NCBI RefSeq assembly: GCF_030052815.1 | Contig: NC_079507.1 | Location: 64,249,144 to 64,313,143 of the forward strand | From: Hevea brasiliensis | Lineage: Eukaryota; Streptophyta; Magnoliopsida; Malpighiales; Euphorbiaceae | Length of the DNA: 64,000 bases | Reading direction: 5' to 3' | In this document: positions 63,030-64,000 of the stretch, one piece after another | Layout: the number at the start of each line of letters is the position of its first letter | Numbering within the stretch: position 1 is the stretch's first letter | Notes under the pieces: generated by a model | Told to the model about the DNA's origin: nothing | The model's input: the letters and a program-made list of their open reading frames with translations, nothing else | The model's database searches: none | Program-made: the position numbers and the translations under genes

Positions 63030-63490
63030 TGTAAGAAAACCACTCAATTGCTTTTGAGAGCCGAAAGTTGAAAGAGGCAGAGATTTGATATCCAACTTAA
63101 GAGAAAGAATTGCTAGCGGTAGTACACTATATTCGCACATGGAGACATTATTTGTTGGGATCAAATTTTGTAGTGAAGACAAACAATACAACAGTCAGTC
63201 ACTTTCTGCCCCAGCTAAAATTGACACGTAAACAAGTAAAATGGTAGAAATGTTGAGTTTGACTTTGAATTTGACTATAAACGGGAGAGCTCGAATCGAG
63301 TTATGAATGCTTTGATTAGGAAGTTAGACGTGTCAACTCATAAGCAAATAGCGCTATTATCAAACAGTAGGGTAGCTACCGCATTGTGAGAACAAATTCA
63401 AGATAACTTGAACAAGGACTCCTAGGCCGCAGCTTTAATGAAGTTAGCAGAAGAGGGGTAGACTAGACAGTTTTGATTAGAGGACAATCT
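63030..63490. repeat. Inverted-repeat arm B (plus-strand gypsy RNase H fragment)
   Basis: Partner of 61953-62440. Here the gypsy RNase H-to-linker sequence reads on the plus strand, opposite to the main element. About 590 bp of reverse-transcriptase sequence separates the arms. Confidence 0.85.
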
Positions 63491-64000
63491 TCTGAATGAA
63501 AATTCATTCATTTTTTCATGTCAGTAGATTAAAGCTATACCATGCAGATGGGACAAATCCAAGTCGCAGTAGATCTTCTAGACCATCTTTCACCTGCACG
63601 CCACCAGCAATTGTACTTGGTAATAATATGTATGTTCTTGATCTGCTAAAACTTTCCTAAAATATCTAAAATCTTTTTTGGGTCCATTCCAATTGCACGC
63701 TTTAGGTTTGAAATTTCAGCAAGCAACCCCATAAATAAACGGCACTGTATCTGTTAAGATATTAGTAAAGTGATTCTTACGGGCCCACAAAATATTTAAA
63801 ATATTGTCTTTAAAAACTTAAATCATTGCAAAAATTAAAAAATAAAGTCCAAAATTTTAAAATTAAAAAAAAAATCTATTTTCAGTAAAAATAAAAAAAA
63901 CCCAAAATAACTTCCTTGTTCATGTTTCTCATCATGAAAGTGCAAAATATGCAATGGCCTCTTCATCTTGTTTTTCTCAAATATTTTACAACAAATATTG
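63491..64000. other. Window end, no gene recognised
   Basis: Mixed sequence at 63500-63720, possibly degenerate pol sequence (the phrase near 63640-63700 resembles a decayed coding stretch), then AT-rich DNA. No 5' LTR or IPT9 exon identified. Confidence 0.4.

Noticed and set aside
1..64000. CRISPR arrays, bacterial operons, tRNA or rRNA genes
   Set aside because: None seen. The direct repeats present are microsatellites, transposon ends or local duplications, and no cloverleaf-like tRNA gene was recognised by eye.

Overview
This is a plant nuclear genome window, almost certainly from a eudicot. Genes are split by many introns with GT..AG borders, introns and spacers are very AT-rich, and simple-sequence repeats (CT, AT, AAT) are frequent. 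The gene content (MORF-type RNA-editing factor, AP2/ERF factor, TBL O-acetyltransferase, plant-type IPT, ABCG half-transporter) is plant-specific. From general resemblance I would guess a Malpighiales/Euphorbiaceae-like species, but that is weak inference.

Layout. (1) 148-8473 (+): the 3' twelve exons of a PGAP1-like GPI inositol-deacylase gene, cut by the window start, with a Mutator-like non-autonomous transposon in one intron. (2) About 9830-12600 (-): a decayed SEC20-type SNARE pseudogene that still has its introns. (3) 15705-19209 (+): a six-exon receptor-like cytoplasmic kinase of the CRPK1 (At1g16670) type. (4) 19800-20560 (-): a wrecked duplicate of the next gene, then 21968-23791 (-): an intact single-exon ABCG half-transporter. 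(5) 26579-31773 (+): a four-exon MORF8/RIP1-like organellar RNA-editing factor, with a hAT element carrying perfect target-site duplications in its 3 kb first intron. (6) 36304-36786 (+): an intronless group-IX ERF with an EDLL-type C-terminus. (7) 39125-46355 (-): a nearly complete endogenous pararetrovirus (family Caulimoviridae), described below. (8) 48702-51262 (+): an uncharacterised acidic protein with internal 40-residue repeats. (9) 51676-53540 (-): a five-exon TBL/ESK1-clade xylan O-acetyltransferase. (10) 54328-59433 (+): nine exons of IPT9, whose last exon(s) are not found. (11) 59962-63500: the 3' half of a decayed Ty3/gypsy element on the minus strand, with an inverted duplication of its RNase H region.

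The pararetrovirus is the most interesting object. It encodes a 30K-type movement protein, a coiled-coil region, a capsid/CCHC region, an aspartic protease, reverse transcriptase, RNase H and an unusual C-terminal domain of about 280 residues. All lie in one reading frame that is interrupted only by a single TAA. The integrant is longer than one genome: 276 bp of the 5' coding end recurs 6804 bp away. One copy has an initiator-tRNA-Met primer-binding site and leader; in the other that leader is precisely missing from the primer-binding site onward.

The cellular genes are unrelated neighbours rather than an operon or cluster. Two of them (SEC20, ABCG) have pseudogenes. Transposons sit mainly in introns and in the AT-rich spacers.
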